Positions 1 to 9,833 of a stretch of 62,913 nucleotides of DNA are shown piece after piece. Position numbers and translations under genes: made by a program. Position 1 is the stretch's first letter; every line of letters starts with the position of its first letter. This DNA comes from Planctomycetes bacterium UBA2386 (GTDB taxonomy: Bacteria > Planctomycetota > UBA1135 > UBA2386). Below the pieces are notes generated by a model. That model saw only the letters and a program-made list of their open reading frames with translations, had not been told where the DNA came from and did no database searches. The stretch is from NCBI GenBank assembly GCA_002343845.1, contig DDSQ01000075.1, positions 8,770-71,682 of the forward strand, in the 5' to 3' direction.

Positions 1-1
1 C

Positions 2-1281
<1,280 letters not shown>

Positions 1282-1285
<4 letters not shown>

Positions 1286-1803
1286 AGATCACCCGCGAGT
1301 TCGTTCGGGACGGCAAGACCGTCGTGGTGACCGCCGAGCCGCTCGCCGGCGAGCGGTGGCGCGTGCGCATCGGCGACGTCGTGCGCGAGTACCACGGCAG
1401 CCCGCTCGGCGACGGCGGCATGCGCCTGCAGCCGCTCGGCGAACCGCCGACCGCGGCGTTCGTCGCCTTCGGAGCGCCGGCGGCGAAGGCGTTCATGGTG
1501 CGCGTCGCGGGCCACACGCACACGCTCGAGGCGCCGGCGTCGCGGCGAAGCGCCAGCAGCGGCTCGGACGGCGTCGTGCGCGCGCCGATGACCGGGACCG
1601 TGCTCGACGTCGCGTGCAAGCCGGGCGATGTCGTCGCGGCCGATCAGACGCTGGTCGTCGTGTCGGCGATGAAGATGGAGCACAAGCTCGTCGCCGGCGT
1701 AGCCGGCACCGTGCGCGAGCTCGCGGTGACGAAGGGAGCCCTGGTCGAACAGGGCGCCGAACTCGTCGTCGTCGAGCCTGCCGAGGCCAGGAGGCCGTCA
1801 TGA
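1282..1803 (+). CDS. Biotin carboxyl carrier protein of acyl-CoA carboxylase
   Basis: A 173-residue carrier whose lysine is biotinylated and shuttles carboxyl groups between the biotin carboxylase and a carboxyltransferase. The C-terminal biotinyl domain starts at VRAPMTGTV and carries the canonical AMKMEH signature around residues 131-136. The hairpin halves VLDVACKPGDVV and VRELAVTKGALV on either side are typical of the family. The N-terminal ~95 residues look like the linker/BT-type region found between the two domains in fused alpha subunits. The ATG is preceded by GAGGAG (1271-1276) at five bases. The gene overlaps the upstream biotin carboxylase and the downstream DinB-like gene by four bases each, so all three form one operon. 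Confidence 0.92.
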
Positions 1804-2324
1804 ACGATCCGCGGTATCCGATCGGCACCGTGCAGCTCACCGGCTCCCTCGCCCCGGCGTCACGGGCGGCGGCGATCGCGACGATCGCCGCGGTGCCCGA
1901 TCGCCTGCACGAGGCCGTGCGCGGGCTCGACGGCGGCCAGCTCGACACGCCGTACCGCGCCGGCGGCTGGACCGTGCGTCAGGTCGTGCACCACGTCGCC
2001 GACAGCCACGTGAACGCCTACGTGCGGCACAAGCTGACTGCGACCGAGGGCTCGCCGCCGCCGATCAAGGCGTACGACGAGAACGCGTGGGCCCAGCTCG
2101 CCGACGCCGTCGGCCCGATCGGCAGCTCACTGCTGCTGGTTTCTGCCCTGCACGACCGCTGGGCGACGTTCTTGCGGTCGCTGCCGGCGGCGGCGTTCGC
2201 CCGCACATGCATCCACAGCGAGCGTGGGGCGATGACCCTCGACGACCTGGTCGCGCTCTACGCGTGGCACGGTGCGCATCACGTCGCGCACATCACCAGC
2301 CTGCGCGCTGCGAAGGGCTGGTAG
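1800..2324 (+). CDS. DinB/YfiT-family putative metal-dependent protein
   Basis: A 174-residue protein of the DinB-like four-helix fold, closest to the YfiT/BstA branch (putative metal-dependent hydrolases and thiol transferases). Visible features are the WTVRQVVHHVADSH segment at residues ~58-71 and the C-terminal WHGAHHVAHI at ~158-167, which supply the spaced histidines that bind a metal in this family. The start is supported by a strong Shine-Dalgarno AGGAGG at 1789-1794, five bases before the ATG, and by the four-base overlap with the biotin carrier gene. Its place in a carboxylase operon does not reveal a substrate; thiol transfer or detoxification is an inference from the family. Confidence 0.85.
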   Translation: MNDPRYPIGTVQLTGSLAPASRAAAIATIAAVPDRLHEAVRGLDGGQLDTPYRAGGWTVRQVVHHVADSHVNAYVRHKLTATEGSPPPIKAYDENAWAQLADAVGPIGSSLLLVSALHDRWATFLRSLPAAAFARTCIHSERGAMTLDDLVALYAWHGAHHVAHITSLRAAKGW

Positions 2325-2350
2325 CGTCCGATCCCGCCCCTGGAAACGAC

Positions 2351-2376
2351 AACGGCGCAGCCATCGCTGCGCCGTT
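2351..2376. terminator. Hairpin between convergent genes
   Basis: Perfect inverted repeat AACGGCGCAG / CTGCGCCGTT (2351-2360 and 2367-2376), extended by one inner C-G pair to 11 bp with a four-base loop. It lies between the end of the DinB-like gene (2324) and the end of the convergent secreted-protein gene (2422), so it could end transcripts from both sides. There is no U-tract on either strand. Confidence 0.55.
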
Positions 2377-2421
2377 GCACGTTCCGCCCCGCCTTGCGAC
2401 GGGACGGCGATCAGGGTCGGC

Positions 2422-3552
2422 TCACCAGCCGACGACGCCTTCGCCGCCGTTGGAGACGGCGAGGTTCTCTGGGTTCGCGCCCGGAGCGAACGCTCCCGAC
2501 TGGAAGGTCAGCGACGCGTCCTTCAGGGAGGCGCGGTTCGGGATCGGGATCGTCAGGACGCTGGTGCCGCCGGCGTTGACGGCCGACACGTCGGTCAGCA
2601 GGCCCGCGATGTTGATGTCGCAACCCGGCGCTTGGATGTTCACAAAAGGCAGCGGAATCGCCGGCACCTGACGGGTCAGGCCGAAGAAGGTGACGGCGAC
2701 CGGCGAGAACGGGCTGATGCCCGTCGTGGTGATGAGCCAGTTGGTGCCGATCCGCGGGTTGTTCGACGACACGCCGAGGCCGTGGCAGCCCGCGCCGTAG
2801 GTCGCGTTGGACGCGCAGGCGAGCGCGTCGGTGACCACGATCCAGCCCGGGTTGGTCGGGATCATGGTGATCGTCTTGTTGCTGATGTCGAACAGCGGGT
2901 TCGCCACGCCGGGCGCCGAGGTCGTCCACAACTCCCACATCGTGTTGGTGGCACTGACCGGGCTGGCGCTGATGTCGACCTGGGCCGGCAGGACGGCGTT
3001 GTTGCCTTCCGTGACGCCGAAGATCGCGTTGAGGTTTGCACCGGAGCTCGTGAAGGTCGAGCCGTTGTTGGACACGCGGTTGTCCAGGCACGTAACGATC
3101 CGGCCGTCTGGATAGAGCGTGACCTGGAACGTGAAGGGGCCGGGCGTTCCGAACGTCTCCATGTCGGGCCAGGTCACCGTGCAGCTCGTTCCGCTCGTGT
3201 TGTCGACGGTGATCTCGCTGCTGAGCAGGGGCCCGACGTTGTGGTCGCTCCAGTAGGCACAGAACTTCGGCGAGTTCTGCACCATCGCCGCGCCGGTCGG
3301 CACCCAGGTGTAAGCGCCCCCTGGCGGAATCGTCGGCACGCCGCCATTGGAGAACGCGATCATGCCGTGATCACTCACGTACATGTCGGTGTAGGTGGCG
3401 CCGCAGAAGGGGAACGTGAACCCGATCGGACGGATCGGATACCAGTTGTCGAAGACGGTCGGCAACACTTGGGTACCGGGTGCGCCGATGGTGCACTGGG
3501 CGATCGCGCCCGAGGCAAGGAGAAGGGCAGCGGAGAGGGTGGAACGAATCAT
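2422..3552 (-). CDS. Secreted protein with nidogen-like region and shared C-terminal module
   Basis: A 376-residue exported protein of unknown function. The N-terminus is a clear Sec signal peptide (MIRSTLSAALLLASGAIA) with predicted cleavage before Gln19. The first half has the look of a nidogen-type extracellular domain: FPFCG, VSDHGMIAFSNG, FCAYWSDHN, then VTWPDMETF and FQVTLYPDGRIV. The C-terminal ~130 residues begin at YGAGCHGLG, contain APGCDINIAG, and end in IPNRASLKDASLTFQSG...LAVSNG, a module that recurs in four other secreted proteins of this window. It is transcribed alone, divergent from rlmN and convergent with the DinB-like gene. Confidence 0.82.
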   Translation of the reverse strand: MIRSTLSAALLLASGAIAQCTIGAPGTQVLPTVFDNWYPIRPIGFTFPFCGATYTDMYVSDHGMIAFSNGGVPTIPPGGAYTWVPTGAAMVQNSPKFCAYWSDHNVGPLLSSEITVDNTSGTSCTVTWPDMETFGTPGPFTFQVTLYPDGRIVTCLDNRVSNNGSTFTSSGANLNAIFGVTEGNNAVLPAQVDISASPVSATNTMWELWTTSAPGVANPLFDISNKTITMIPTNPGWIVVTDALACASNATYGAGCHGLGVSSNNPRIGTNWLITTTGISPFSPVAVTFFGLTRQVPAIPLPFVNIQAPGCDINIAGLLTDVSAVNAGGTSVLTIPIPNRASLKDASLTFQSGAFAPGANPENLAVSNGGEGVVGW

Positions 3553-3776
3553 GGTGAGGTCTTTCCTGACGAGGGTTGGGGATTGCGCCGAAACGAGGGC
3601 AGGCGCACAGCCCGGGCAAGGGTGTATCGCTGCGCCACGTTCGTCAATCCCTCGGACGAAACAAACCGCGGCATGGTTCCGTGGCTTGCGCTCGACCGCG
3701 CAGGAATGGCCGGCTGGCGCGATCCGTTTCGCCCCATGGCATCGGCGGCGAGTGGTCGCGACGATCCGCGGCTCGC

Positions 3777-4814
3777 GTGAGCCGGCCTTCGATCACCACT
3801 GCGTCCGGACTGTCCGGACTTGCGACTTCGTTACCCTCGAAGAAGGGCCTGCTCGCGCGCCGGCTCGTTGCCCGAGGCCGCACGCCGACGCCCGCCGACT
3901 TCGACAAGCAGGGGCTGCGGCTCGCCGCCGACGAGCAGAAGGCCCTCGACGACTGGCTCGCCGAAGGACTGGTGACGCGCGTCGCGCAGCAGACGCGGGC
4001 GAGCGACGGCACCGTCAAGCTGCTGCTCGAACTGCGCGACGGCAAGAAGGTCGAGACCGTGGCGATGCCGATCGGCGCCTGCTGCGTGTCGACGCAAGTC
4101 GGCTGCGCGGTCGGCTGCCGCTTCTGCGCCTCGGGCCTGTTCGGCGTGGAGCGGCACTTGAGCGTCGACGAGATCGTCGAGCAGGTCGTGCACGCGCGGC
4201 GCACGATGCGCATCGATCGCGTCGTGTTCATGGGCATGGGCGAGCCCTCGCACAACCTCGACGCGGTGATGGCCGCGGTCGCGCGCATCCGCGACGAGGT
4301 GATGATCGGACCGCGGCGGCAGACGTTCTCGACGGTCGGCGGCGTGAAGCCGCTCGAACGCATGCGCACGTTCGCGGTGCGGCCGTGCCTGGCGCTGTCG
4401 CTGCATTCGGCGAACGAGGCGACGCGCCGCGAACTGCTGCCGCGCGCGCACCGCGACCCGCTGCGCGACATCGTCGCCGCCGCCGACGCCTACGCGCGCG
4501 ACGTCGGCACGCCGGTGCAGATCGAGTGGACGCTGCTCGCGGGCATCAACGACGCGGACCGGGACGTCGACGAACTGTGCGAGTTGCTCGCCGGCGTGCG
4601 CGGTTACGTGAACTTCATCGTCTACAACCCGGTCGACGGGCTGCCGTTCACAGCGCCGCCGCGCGAACGCATCGTCGCGATGGTGCGGGCCGTGAAGTCG
4701 CGCGGGATCCTGGCGACCATCCGCGACTCGTCGGGCCCTGACGCCGAGGCGGCGTGCGGGCAGCTGCGGCTGCGCGATCGGAGCGAAGCGCCGCCCGATT
4801 CCCGGATTGGCTGA
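3777..4814 (+). CDS. rlmN: Dual-specificity RNA methyltransferase RlmN
   Basis: Radical SAM enzyme that methylates C2 of A2503 in 23S rRNA and A37 of some tRNAs. The cluster-binding motif C-AVG-C-RF-C is at residues 110-117. The late catalytic cysteine that forms the methyl-RNA adduct is kept in AACGQL (Cys327). GMGEPSHNLD and the SLHSANEATRRELLP segment are also family hallmarks. The frame is open much further upstream, but that part is Arg-rich and unlike the family. I chose the GTG at 3777, which gives 345 residues, the usual length; other non-ATG starts are possible. No obvious ribosome-binding site is seen. It is followed after 51 bases by a sigma factor gene. Confidence 0.92.
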   Translation: MSRPSITTASGLSGLATSLPSKKGLLARRLVARGRTPTPADFDKQGLRLAADEQKALDDWLAEGLVTRVAQQTRASDGTVKLLLELRDGKKVETVAMPIGACCVSTQVGCAVGCRFCASGLFGVERHLSVDEIVEQVVHARRTMRIDRVVFMGMGEPSHNLDAVMAAVARIRDEVMIGPRRQTFSTVGGVKPLERMRTFAVRPCLALSLHSANEATRRELLPRAHRDPLRDIVAAADAYARDVGTPVQIEWTLLAGINDADRDVDELCELLAGVRGYVNFIVYNPVDGLPFTAPPRERIVAMVRAVKSRGILATIRDSSGPDAEAACGQLRLRDRSEAPPDSRIG

Positions 4815-4830
4815 GTACCCTGCCGGCCGG

Positions 4831-4846
4831 CGCGGGGATTCCCGCG
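4831..4846 (+). terminator. Short hairpin between rlmN and the sigma factor gene
   Basis: CGCGGG-GATT-CCCGCG, a 6-bp perfect stem with a four-base loop, lies 17 bases after the rlmN stop and 20 bases before the sigma factor ATG. No U-tract follows. It may end rlmN transcripts or sit in the leader of the sigma factor mRNA; the evidence is the inverted repeat alone. Confidence 0.25.
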
Positions 4847-4865
4847 TGTGGCCGCCGTGACCAGG

Positions 4866-5387
4866 ATGCAGCCGACCCCGTGCCCCGACACCGACGTCGA
4901 TCCGGTGGCTGCGTTCGTGCGCCGCCATCAGGTCGCGGCGTGGCGGTTCCTGCGCGCCCTCGGTTGCCGCGGCCAGCAGGCCGAGGCGATCGTCCAGGAC
5001 GCCCTCGTCATCGCACTGCAGCGTGGACTCGATCGGGAGACGGAAGGGGACGCGGGGGCGTTCGTGCAGACGACCTGCCGTCACCTGTGGTGGCGCGAGC
5101 AGCGTGCCGACCGACGGCGGGCGGAACGTCACGCCGCCGCGGCCGAGCGCTTCTGGCGCGACGAGCTGCGCGTCGACGATGGAGCCGGGTGGATCGAGGC
5201 GCTCGACCGCTGCCTCGAAGAACTGCCGCCGCGTTCCCGGCAGGCGCTCGATCGCACCTACCGCGACGGGCTCGGGCGCGCGGAGCTCGCCGCCGAACTC
5301 GGCATCGGCGAACACGGCGTGCGCACGCTGCTGCAGCGACTGCGCGCCGCCTTGCGCGCGTGCATCGAACGGAGACGACGAGCATGA
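4866..5387 (+). CDS. ECF-type RNA polymerase sigma factor paired with membrane LRR protein
   Basis: A 173-residue two-domain sigma-70 family factor. Region 2 covers about residues 15-85 (AFVRRHQVAAWRFLRALG, then IVQDALVIALQRG and the TTCRHLWWREQRADRRR end). Region 4 covers about 110-165 (LEELPPRSRQALDRTYRDG, then RAELAAELGIGEHGVRTLLQRLR, a helix-turn-helix). A GTG 18 bases upstream (4848) is an alternative start; the ATG was preferred. The stop codon overlaps the ATG of the next gene, which encodes a membrane protein with a long extracytoplasmic LRR region. That arrangement is typical of a sigma factor and the membrane protein that controls it, so an anti-sigma relation is inferred. Confidence 0.88.
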   Translation: MQPTPCPDTDVDPVAAFVRRHQVAAWRFLRALGCRGQQAEAIVQDALVIALQRGLDRETEGDAGAFVQTTCRHLWWREQRADRRRAERHAAAAERFWRDELRVDDGAGWIEALDRCLEELPPRSRQALDRTYRDGLGRAELAAELGIGEHGVRTLLQRLRAALRACIERRRRA

Positions 5388-8101
5388 CGGATTCCAACGA
5401 CGACGACCTCGTGATGGACGGGGTGCTGCGCGAACGGCTCGGCGGCGAGTCGCCGCCCGACCTCGTCGCAGCGGTGCGAACACGGCTCGCGGTCGCCGGC
5501 GCACCGGAGCCGGTGACGCGGCGAGCAGCGCGGCTGTGGGCGGCGGCGGCCGTGTTGCTCGGCGCACTCGTCGTCGTCGCGATCGCGACGTTGCCGCGCC
5601 GGGAAGCGGGTGGCGGAGCTGCTGGCGCTCAGGACCCGAAGGTGCTGGTCCCGGTGTTGGTCCATCAGCAGACCGACGTCGCGACCCTGCCGGCCGACAC
5701 GCGCGCCGTCGAGGCCGTCGGGGTGGATGACCAGAAGTTCCTCGAGCTGACGCGTCTGCGCGGCCTCGAGGTGCTGATCGTGCGCGAGCCGTGGAACGAG
5801 TCCTTCGGCCTGTCCTTGAAGCTGGCGGCGCCGCGCTACGCCAGGCCGGTGACGGCGGCGATCTGGTCGCACATCGCTGCATTCACCAAGCTGCGCACCC
5901 TGGAACTGCACGGCACCGTGCACGCCGGGTTCTTCGACTCGCCAGGGATCGGGCTGCAGCCTGCGGACTGGTCGGGGGACGTGCGACGCGTCGCCGACGT
6001 GTTCGCCGGTCTCGAGCGCCTGCCCGGACTCGAGAACCTGACGCTGCGCTGCATGGACACCGCCGACATCGTTCTGCTGCAGCTGCCGCGGCTTGCGTCG
6101 CTTCGGCGCCTGGACCTGTCGTTCAACCACGGCTTCGAAGAAGCGGGGATCGACGCGATCCTGCAGTGCCGCGGGCTCCGCTCGCTGTCGCTGCGCGGCT
6201 GCCAGCAGTTGCATGGACGCCTGCTCGCGCGCCTGCACGAACTGCCCGAACTCGCAGAGCTCGACGTGTCGGCCATCGATGGCATCAACTGGCGCGCTGG
6301 CTCCGCGGAGTTGTTCATGTACGGCGCCCGGCAACTGCTCGAACGCGCGCGCCGGTTGGCCGACCGGATCGGCATGGGGCCGATGGACGAAGCACTCGCC
6401 GGCCTCGCCCGGTGCCCACGTCTGGCCGTGCTCGACATCAGCGGCGGCTACTGGACGACCGACGGGATCGCGAGCCTCGGGGCATGTCGTTCGTTGCGCG
6501 ATCTCCGGGCGACCGGCGGTCAGGGTCACGGTGCGGGCTGGGTGGCGGCGCTGCCGTCGGGCCTCGAGCGGCTCGAGGTCGGTGGCGGGTACTCCGATGC
6601 GTTCTGCGACGCCATCGCGGAGCACCTGACGTCGCTCCGCCACCTGAACATCTCCGCGTGCGATGGCATCACCGATCGTGGCCTGGCGCGCGTCGCGAAG
6701 ATGCCGTCGCTGCGCGCGCTCGACATGCGGCAGATGCGTGGCCTCACGGTCGCGAGCATCGATGTGCTGCTCGCCGCGCCGCAGCTGGAAGAGCTCGACG
6801 TGCGCCACTGCGCCTTCGTCACCGCCGCGCACGTCGTCGCGTTGCGGCGTGCGTTGCCGAAGCTGCGCCTGCTCGAGACCAGCGTGCCGGAGGAGGAGAT
6901 CGCGGCGGCGCAGACGGCGCCAGGACCGGTCCAGGTGCGCACCCGCGAAGAGGCCGCCGCGCTGCCGCGCGACGTGCGCCACGTCGTCGCGTCCGACATC
7001 GAGGACGACTGCCTCGCCGAACTCGCCAAGCTGCGTGCCCTCGAACGGCTCGACGTCGTCGCCGCGTGGTCGTCGCCGGTCGCGCGGCGCTCCCCGCGAG
7101 TGCCGCCGCTGCGCACGATCACCGACGACGGTCTGCGTCTGCTGCGCGGCACGACGTCGCTGCGGTCGCTGCAGCTCGACGGCCAGCTCGGCGTCGAAGG
7201 CGCGGGCCTCGACGTCGTACGTTCGCTCGTCGATCTCGAAGAAGTGACGCTGTCGTCGATGCGTGTCACCGACGACGGCCTGGCCGAAGTCGCGAGGCTG
7301 CCGCGGCTGCGGGCGCTCACGGTCCGCCACTCGCAGGGCTTCGGACGGGCGGCGTGTGCCGCGATCACCAGCGCGGTGGCGCTGCGCGAACTCTCGCTCG
7401 CAGGTTGTGTCCATCTCGAGGCGCCGTGGCTGGTGCCGCTCGGTGTCATGCCGCGGCTCGAAGTGCTCGACCTGTCGATGATCGGCAGCCACACCTGGTT
7501 CTCGGGCTTCAGCGCGCACCTGCCGCCGCCGGACCCGGGCTCGGGCGTCACCGACGAGGTGCTCGTGGGCCTCGTCCGCAACGCGAAGCTGCGCGTTCTG
7601 AGCCTCGGTCAGGCGGGCATCACCGCCGCGGGCGTGGCTTCGCTCGGCGCGCTGCCAGCGCTGACCGATCTCGATCTCAGCGGGGTGCCGGTCGACAGCG
7701 CGTCCCTGCGCGTGCTGCCAGGGTCGCTCGAACGGCTGACCCTGCGCGGCTGCGTCGATGACTTCGCGGGCCTCGGCGAGGTGCTCGCGACCGCGACGCC
7801 GAAGCTCGAGACCCTCGACCTGCTCGGCTCGCGGGTCGGCAAGGCCGGGTTCTCGTCGCTGCTCGCACTGCAGTCGTTGCGAACGCTCGATCTCTCCTAC
7901 TGCCAGACGTTCGGCGTCGACAGCTCCGAGATCTCCGCCGAGGCAGCGGTCGCCGGGCTCGTCGCCATGCCGTGGCTCGAGGGCCTGACGATTCGCGGCT
8001 GGATGCCGCTCGCCGACGCCGACCTGGCCCGTGTGCGCGCGATGCCCAACCTCCGGCGCCTGGACACCGACGCCGGCACCGAGGCGCTGCGACCGCGGTG
8101 A
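5384..8101 (+). CDS. Membrane-anchored leucine-rich repeat protein, candidate anti-sigma sensor
   Basis: A 905-residue protein. Residues 1-50 form a short acidic/basic cytoplasmic segment (VLRERLGGESPPDLVAAV), 51-70 are one membrane span, and the rest is a predicted extracytoplasmic solenoid of leucine-rich repeats (LRRLDLSFN, LRSLSLRGC, LRALDMRQM, LRTLDLSYC). The LRR region seems to be two tandem copies of one module: LPADTRAVEAVG near residue 105 and LPRDVRHVVASD near 525 open the two halves. It is translationally coupled to the sigma factor gene (four-base overlap, GGAG at 5371-5374). By position and topology it may hold the sigma factor at the membrane and release it on ligand binding; no recognised anti-sigma zinc motif is visible. 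The stop is one base from the end of the convergent lipoprotein gene. Confidence 0.82.
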   Translation: MTDSNDDDLVMDGVLRERLGGESPPDLVAAVRTRLAVAGAPEPVTRRAARLWAAAAVLLGALVVVAIATLPRREAGGGAAGAQDPKVLVPVLVHQQTDVATLPADTRAVEAVGVDDQKFLELTRLRGLEVLIVREPWNESFGLSLKLAAPRYARPVTAAIWSHIAAFTKLRTLELHGTVHAGFFDSPGIGLQPADWSGDVRRVADVFAGLERLPGLENLTLRCMDTADIVLLQLPRLASLRRLDLSFNHGFEEAGIDAILQCRGLRSLSLRGCQQLHGRLLARLHELPELAELDVSAIDGINWRAGSAELFMYGARQLLERARRLADRIGMGPMDEALAGLARCPRLAVLDISGGYWTTDGIASLGACRSLRDLRATGGQGHGAGWVAALPSGLERLEVGGGYSDAFCDAIAEHLTSLRHLNISACDGITDRGLARVAKMPSLRALDMRQMRGLTVASIDVLLAAPQLEELDVRHCAFVTAAHVVALRRALPKLRLLETSVPEEEIAAAQTAPGPVQVRTREEAAALPRDVRHVVASDIEDDCLAELAKLRALERLDVVAAWSSPVARRSPRVPPLRTITDDGLRLLRGTTSLRSLQLDGQLGVEGAGLDVVRSLVDLEEVTLSSMRVTDDGLAEVARLPRLRALTVRHSQGFGRAACAAITSAVALRELSLAGCVHLEAPWLVPLGVMPRLEVLDLSMIGSHTWFSGFSAHLPPPDPGSGVTDEVLVGLVRNAKLRVLSLGQAGITAAGVASLGALPALTDLDLSGVPVDSASLRVLPGSLERLTLRGCVDDFAGLGEVLATATPKLETLDLLGSRVGKAGFSSLLALQSLRTLDLSYCQTFGVDSSEISAEAAVAGLVAMPWLEGLTIRGWMPLADADLARVRAMPNLRRLDTDAGTEALRPR

Positions 8102-8102
8102 G

Positions 8103-9155
8103 CTACTTGCCGCCGCCCTTGCCGGCCCGCAGTTCGGCGACCTTCGGCGGCAGCACGGCGTCGCGTTCGCGGAACGCGTCGAAGCGCCGCGCGAGCTCCT
8201 GGTCGGGCACGCCCTCCTCGATCGCCTCCTTGTCCTCGCGCAACTTCTGCAGCAGCGCGTCGTGGTACAGCCCGCCGGTGGCCTTGGTGATGCGCAGCTC
8301 GCGGCTGCCGAGCACGCCGAGGCCGACGCGGGTCAGCGTCTCCTCGCGCGTCAGCGACCACTCGTTGTCCCAGAAGAAGCGGTAGCTCGGCGCGCGTGCG
8401 ATCTCGCGTTGGAGCGCGGTCCCCGGCACCTGCACGCTCTCGGCCGCGACCGAAGTGTCGGTCGGCGAGCCACCGGCGCCGCGCCGTTCGGCGAGGCCCA
8501 GCCGATCGATCACCTCGTCGGGCATCTGGCGCAAGAAGCGGCGCTCGAGCTGGTCCTTGAACCACGCGTGGTCGGCGGCCGAGAACGGGAGGCGGACCTC
8601 GAGGCGGCCACGTTCGAGCAGGATCAGCTTCTCGCCGCTGCGCAGGAACTCGCGCAGGTTCTCGCGGGTGTCGCGATCCCAGGTGCGCGGGCCGCCGAAG
8701 CCGGACGTGCCGGTGAGCAGTTGCTGCTGCGCGAACAGTTCGAAGGCGATGTTCAGTTTGCTGACGAACTTCTTCGCGTCACGGATGCGCAGGTACTGCG
8801 TCGCGCACAGCACGCCCTGCGGATCGGTGAACAGGCCGCCGTTCTCGACGTCGATGTGCGCGAGCACTGCCTGGATCGGTGCCGGGTACTCGCGGGTCAG
8901 ATCGAGCGTCAGCGGCCAGTTGCACCAGAACACGACTTCGCCGTTCTGCCGCGTGGCGGCGATGTCGTTCACGGCCTTCTGCAGCGGGTCGCGGTCGCTG
9001 CCCTGTCCACCCTCGGCGAACAGGCCGCGGTGCACGAGATACACGTCGATGCGATCGGCCGCCTCGTCGAAGCGCACGGTGAGTTCCTGGCCGTCGATCT
9101 CGAGGCAGCCAACGGGAAGGAGCGCGAGCAGCAACCAGGGAAGGCACGTTCGCAT
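8103..9155 (-). CDS. Putative lipoprotein of unknown function
   Basis: A 350-residue protein. The signal peptide MRTCLPWLLLALLPVGC ends in a lipobox (LPVGC) with Cys17 as the lipidated residue. The mature part starts with LEIDGQELTVRFDEAADRIDV, which resembles small secreted planctomycete proteins that compute or bind in the periplasm, but I do not recognise a catalytic motif. Charged helical stretches (FVSKLNIAFELFAQQQLL, LREDKEAIEEG) and a Gly/Lys-rich C-terminus follow. The ATG at 9155 was chosen because it gives the lipoprotein signal; the frame stays open upstream only as a shadow of the opposite gene. It is convergent with the LRR gene (one-base gap) and divergent from the sigma factor gene at 9255. 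Confidence 0.75.
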   Translation of the reverse strand: MRTCLPWLLLALLPVGCLEIDGQELTVRFDEAADRIDVYLVHRGLFAEGGQGSDRDPLQKAVNDIAATRQNGEVVFWCNWPLTLDLTREYPAPIQAVLAHIDVENGGLFTDPQGVLCATQYLRIRDAKKFVSKLNIAFELFAQQQLLTGTSGFGGPRTWDRDTRENLREFLRSGEKLILLERGRLEVRLPFSAADHAWFKDQLERRFLRQMPDEVIDRLGLAERRGAGGSPTDTSVAAESVQVPGTALQREIARAPSYRFFWDNEWSLTREETLTRVGLGVLGSRELRITKATGGLYHDALLQKLREDKEAIEEGVPDQELARRFDAFRERDAVLPPKVAELRAGKGGGK

Positions 9156-9254
9156 GGCGGTTGCGCGGACTGGACCGGATCGTCGGGCGGGTCGCAACCC
9201 GCCTCGGGCCGGACGCTGCGTCGGGAGCGTCATGCCGGGGTAGTCTTCCGCATC

Positions 9255-9827
9255 GTGACCTCGCCGCAGCCGCAGCCGACGACCGCCGCCGTGGAGCGTT
9301 TCGCGGCCGAGTTCGCGGCAGCAGCGCCAGCCCTGCACGCATGGGCGAACTGCCGCGTCGGCCGCGAACTGCGCTCGCGCATCGACGTCGACGACCTGGT
9401 GCAGGAGGTCGCCATGCGGGCGTGCGTGCGCGCCGCGGACTTCGATCCGGCGAAGGGGATCTTTCGGCAGTGGCTGCTCGGCTTCGCCAACCGCGTGTGG
9501 CTCGAGACGCTGCGCGAACTCGGCCGCGATCCACTCGGACCGCGGCGCCGGCTGGGCGGCGACTCGCGGCTGCCGGCGGTCGCCGACACGGTGACGACGA
9601 TCAGTCGGCGCATCGCGAAGGACGAGGCGGCGCTGGCGTGTCGGGCGCGCATCGATGCGCTCGACGACGACGATCGCCGCTTGCTCGTCGCGGTCGGACT
9701 GGAGGGCCTCGCGCACGTCGAAGCCGCGAGCCTGCTCGGCATCACCGAGGAGACATCCCGCAAGCGCTGGCAGCGCCTGCGCGAGAGCCTGCGCGGCGAT
9801 CCGCTGCTGCGGCTCTGCCACGACTGA
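9255..9827 (+). CDS. ECF-type sigma factor facing a kinase gene
   Basis: A 190-residue sigma factor with region 2 at about 10-90 (CRVGRELRSRIDVDDLVQEVAMRA, FRQWLLGFANRVWLETLRELG) and region 4 at about 125-185 (LDDDDRRLLVAVGLEG, HVEAASLLGITEETSRKRWQRLRESL). The IDVDDLVQEV segment is the usual DDLVQ-type region 2.2. The GTG at 9255 gives a compact protein; no ATG suits the family length. It converges on a Ser/Thr kinase gene with only six bases between the stops. Sigma factor plus Hanks-type kinase pairs are common in planctomycetes, so the kinase may control this factor by phosphorylation; that link is inference. Confidence 0.82.
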   Translation: MTSPQPQPTTAAVERFAAEFAAAAPALHAWANCRVGRELRSRIDVDDLVQEVAMRACVRAADFDPAKGIFRQWLLGFANRVWLETLRELGRDPLGPRRRLGGDSRLPAVADTVTTISRRIAKDEAALACRARIDALDDDDRRLLVAVGLEGLAHVEAASLLGITEETSRKRWQRLRESLRGDPLLRLCHD

Positions 9828-9833
9828 CGCCGG

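Noticed and set aside
3576..3776. N-terminal extension of RlmN (67 residues).
   Set aside because: Arg-rich and unlike the family; the GTG at 3777 gives the usual length.
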